Below are positions 62,076-64,000 of a stretch of 64,000 bases of DNA, piece by piece (within the stretch, counting starts at the first letter, position 1; each line of letters begins with the position of its first letter). The stretch is taken from contig UCNE01000020.1 of NCBI GenBank assembly GCA_900473685.1, forward strand, positions 18,733 through 82,732. Reading direction: 5' to 3'. This stretch comes from Hyphomicrobiales bacterium (GTDB lineage: Bacteria > Pseudomonadota > Alphaproteobacteria > Rhizobiales > Rhizobiaceae). The translations under genes and the position numbers were made by a program. The notes below the pieces were generated by a model. It saw only the letters and a program-made list of their open reading frames with translations, did not search any database and had not been told where the DNA came from.

Positions 62076-62879
62076 ATGAACTCACTATTGATGACAAATG
62101 GCAAAGACATATCGAACAATCTTTTTCACTCCATAACAGTCGATCCCTCTCATATTGAAAACGATAAAAGGAACAGTGAACTTCCGCGAGGACGCTCACT
62201 TTTGATCATTGACGATCGCGCGCTCGACCGCCAATGCCTTGCTTATTGCATTTCCGCGCACAAAATAGATATGGACGTTCTCGCCTTCGGGTCCATGGAA
62301 GAATGGGAACGCAACCGGCACGACTACCCACAGCTGGCTGCCGTGCTTCTCAATATAGGCGGAAAAAAACTTGACGATCCGGTCGTATCCGAAGAGATCG
62401 CCAGGCTTTCTTCCGCTTTTGCAGCGCCCATCATTGTTCTCGCTGATGCCGACGACCTCCCGCAGATCATGAAAGCTCTGGAATGCGGCGCAAAAGGCTA
62501 TATCCCGTCTTCAGTCAGCATCGATGTTTGTATCGAAGCAATCGCACTTTCGATGGCAGGCGGCATCTTCGTGCCAGCGAGCAGCGTGCTTGCAATGCGA
62601 CAGGCAATTGAGTCTGGAAATCCAGCTGCGCGCCCATTGGCCGGCATGTTCACGGAACGGCAGGCTGAAGTTGTTGAAGCCCTGCGCCGCGGGAAGGCCA
62701 ACAAGATTATCGCCTACGAACTTAATTTGCGAGAAAGCACTGTAAAGGTGCACATTCGCAACATCATGAAGAAGGTCAAGGCAACCAATCGGACCGAGGT
62801 GGCTTACAAGATCAAAGATCTCTTCCCGCTTTCTGCCGGCTCCTCCACAGAAGCAATGAAGGGGCGAGAGCAGCATTAA
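62076..62879 (+). CDS. LuxR-type regulator with non-phosphorylatable receiver
   Basis: A 267-aa regulator. The receiver-like domain shows SLLIIDDRALDRQCLAYCIS (acidic pair kept), but the position of the phosphoacceptor Asp reads AAVLLNIGGKKL, giving Asn, and the conserved Lys is replaced in CGAKGYIPSS. This indicates a pseudo-receiver. The C-terminal NarL/LuxR helix-turn-helix is MFTERQAEVVEALRRGKANK then IIAYELNLRESTVKVHIRNI. An AGGAG site precedes the ATG. A terminator follows. It stands alone between UDP-xylose and ExoY-like genes, and with the regulator at 43833 likely controls polysaccharide genes. Confidence 0.88.
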   Translation: MNSLLMTNGKDISNNLFHSITVDPSHIENDKRNSELPRGRSLLIIDDRALDRQCLAYCISAHKIDMDVLAFGSMEEWERNRHDYPQLAAVLLNIGGKKLDDPVVSEEIARLSSAFAAPIIVLADADDLPQIMKALECGAKGYIPSSVSIDVCIEAIALSMAGGIFVPASSVLAMRQAIESGNPAARPLAGMFTERQAEVVEALRRGKANKIIAYELNLRESTVKVHIRNIMKKVKATNRTEVAYKIKDLFPLSAGSSTEAMKGREQH

Positions 62880-62960
62880 CGGCTGGATTTTTTCTATCCC
62901 GCCCGATGTGAAGCGCATTTTCCTGAAGACAACCTGCATTATCCAAGCGCATAAAAAAAT

Positions 62961-62994
62961 AAGCAAAGCACCAGGTAAAATTGGTGCTTTGCTT
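62961..62994. terminator. Strong bidirectional intrinsic terminator
   Basis: AAGCAAAGCACCA (62961-62973) and TGGTGCTTTGCTT (62982-62994) make a perfect 13-bp stem with an 8-base loop. T residues follow on the right and an A run precedes on the left, so it can stop both the luxR-type gene (rightward) and the ExoY-like gene (leftward). Confidence 0.9.
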
Positions 62995-63014
62995 TTTTGT
63001 GGCCCGCCTTCTTC

Positions 63015-63695
63015 TCAGAGACCAGTACCCTTAAGAACGACCATTGGCGTCTTGAACAAAATCCATAAATCGGCGCTGAAGGACATCATGCTGGAATAGC
63101 GTGTATCGTGCAACGCCCGCTCGACGAAGGTGCAACCGTTACGCTCGCTGATCTGCCAAAGCCCAGTCAAACCAGGGCGCATGTTGAAGTAAGCAGTCCC
63201 AGGATAATATTGGCGCTGCTCAGGGAGCATCGGACGCGGGCCAACCAGGCTCATATCGCCGGCCAGCACATTCAGCAGTTGCGGCAACTCGTCAATTGAA
63301 TACTTGCGCAGATACCTGCCCAGCCGCGTAATGCGGGGATCGTTGTGGAGTTTTTGCTTGCTCTCCCACTCCGCCTTGGCATCAGGGTCGGAAGCCAGAT
63401 GCTCCTGCAGCCTTTTGTCAGCATCAGGAGCCATGGTTCGAAGCTTCCATAAACTGAATATCCTTCCACCCTTTCCAACCCGCGGCTGAGAAAAGAAAGC
63501 CTTGCCGCCGTTCAGCCAGATCATCAGTGCGAAGATGCCCACAACGGCCAGAACCAATGGCGCGGCGAACAACGTCACGGCGACATCGAAAAAGCGCTTA
63601 GTCACGAAATAGACCGATCGAGATCTAACTTCTGGGGCGTATTCCGTTTTTTGTGTAATAAATTGCGAATTGTATCTAATACTACCTTCCGACAT
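63015..63695 (-). CDS. Undecaprenyl-phosphate sugar transferase, ExoY-like
   Basis: A 226-aa polyisoprenyl-phosphate hexose-1-phosphate transferase. An N-terminal membrane anchor (VTLFAAPLVLAVVGIFALMI) is followed by the catalytic PHPT domain: FFSQPRVGKGGRIFSLWKLR, ITRLGRYLRKYSIDELPQLL and LAGDMSLVGPRPMLPEQRQ. The short form, without extra N-terminal helices, is like ExoY of rhizobia. It starts repeat-unit assembly on undecaprenyl phosphate, so it probably initiates synthesis of the polymer made by the locus. GGAGGCGTC precedes the ATG. Confidence 0.94.
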   Translation of the reverse strand: MSEGSIRYNSQFITQKTEYAPEVRSRSVYFVTKRFFDVAVTLFAAPLVLAVVGIFALMIWLNGGKAFFSQPRVGKGGRIFSLWKLRTMAPDADKRLQEHLASDPDAKAEWESKQKLHNDPRITRLGRYLRKYSIDELPQLLNVLAGDMSLVGPRPMLPEQRQYYPGTAYFNMRPGLTGLWQISERNGCTFVERALHDTRYSSMMSFSADLWILFKTPMVVLKGTGL

Positions 63696-64000
63696 GACGC
63701 CTCCAAAAATGGATTATTTTGGAAAAAGGCGGCACATTGGGTGTGCAAATTTCATTTCTATTTCATATAAACATAGAAAATTGACACGTATGCTTCACTT
63801 ATATTTTCCCAATAGCCGTCATTAATAAAATATTAACTATGCTAGAAAAAAACACAATAAATCCAATCTAAACAATTCGATGTAGGTCGATTGCCGTGAG
63901 CGCTTTCCGTGCTTTGAGAGAAGGCCGGATTTACTCCGTTTCATATCCAGCAGCTTTGAAGAGGTTTCAGGGTTCGCGGGGGGGGGGGGACAGGCCAATA
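63696..64000. other. AT-rich upstream region of ExoY-like gene with G12 run
   Basis: About 305 bp to the window edge. It is AT-rich between 63700 and 63890, which likely contains the promoter of the ExoY-like gene and of a gene beyond the window. A run of twelve G residues occupies 63978-63989. No gene is supported. Confidence 0.4.

Noticed and set aside
1..64000. CRISPR arrays, tRNA/rRNA genes, insertion sequences, nod boxes
   Set aside because: I looked for repeat-spacer periodicity, tRNA-like cloverleafs, transposase motifs and conserved nod-box strings, and found none that could be supported by eye.

Overview
The window looks like part of a chromosome or large secondary replicon (chromid or megaplasmid) of a rhizobial alphaproteobacterium (Rhizobiaceae: Rhizobium, Ensifer, Shinella or Agrobacterium type). 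The evidence is the GC-rich coding pattern, an HmrR-type copper regulator, minCDE next to accessory genes, ExoY/ExoF-like exopolysaccharide proteins, and dense operons with ATGA stop/start overlaps. The genus cannot be fixed from sequence alone. No rRNA, tRNA, CRISPR array, transposase or integrase was recognised.

Layout. (1) 0.1-7.9 kb, minus strand: an AraC-type membrane regulator, then a TctD/TctE two-component system, a TctCBA tripartite tricarboxylate transporter, a PrpB/PEP-mutase-family lyase and a SnoaL-like protein. (2) 8-13 kb: polysaccharide genes (WecB epimerase, a BY-kinase-like ATPase with an altered P-loop, a GumC/Wzz protein and a GT2 glycosyltransferase). (3) 13-21 kb: a LysR/YeiH divergent pair and a copper island (HmrR, CopA ATPase, CopZ, a small Met/His-rich periplasmic protein and a multicopper oxidase) controlled by two mirror-image CueR-type promoters. 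(4) 21.5-23.4 kb: minCDE. (5) 23.5-38.6 kb, minus strand: a siderophore island. A FecI/FecR pair and an STN-domain TonB receptor lie upstream of a DUF2218 gene, an asbA-B-C-(D+E)-F cluster of the petrobactin type and a FatB/YclQ-type ABC importer. (6) 39-64 kb: a Wzx/Wzy-type surface polysaccharide locus with a polymerase, acyltransferase, FkbM methyltransferase, ExoF-like export protein, rmlABCD, flippase, nucleotide-amino-sugar genes, glycosyltransferases, a UDP-glucuronate decarboxylase, two LuxR-type regulators with degenerate receiver domains, and an ExoY-like initiating transferase.

How it works together. The siderophore island appears self-contained: synthesis (AsbF makes 3,4-dihydroxybenzoate, AsbC loads it on the AsbD carrier, AsbE transfers it to polyamine, AsbA/AsbB condense with citrate), outer-membrane uptake, inner-membrane import and an ECF sigma/anti-sigma switch. 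A 31-bp element, almost identical upstream of fecR and of the receptor, is a likely promoter for that sigma factor. Because rhizobia commonly make homospermidine, the product could be a petrobactin analogue. The polysaccharide genes on both sides suggest one surface-glycan locus interrupted by the copper, min and siderophore modules.

Functions are read from motifs and remembered family features. No database search was run, and starts were moved to internal codons where the Shine-Dalgarno sequence, domain edge or operon overlap supported it.
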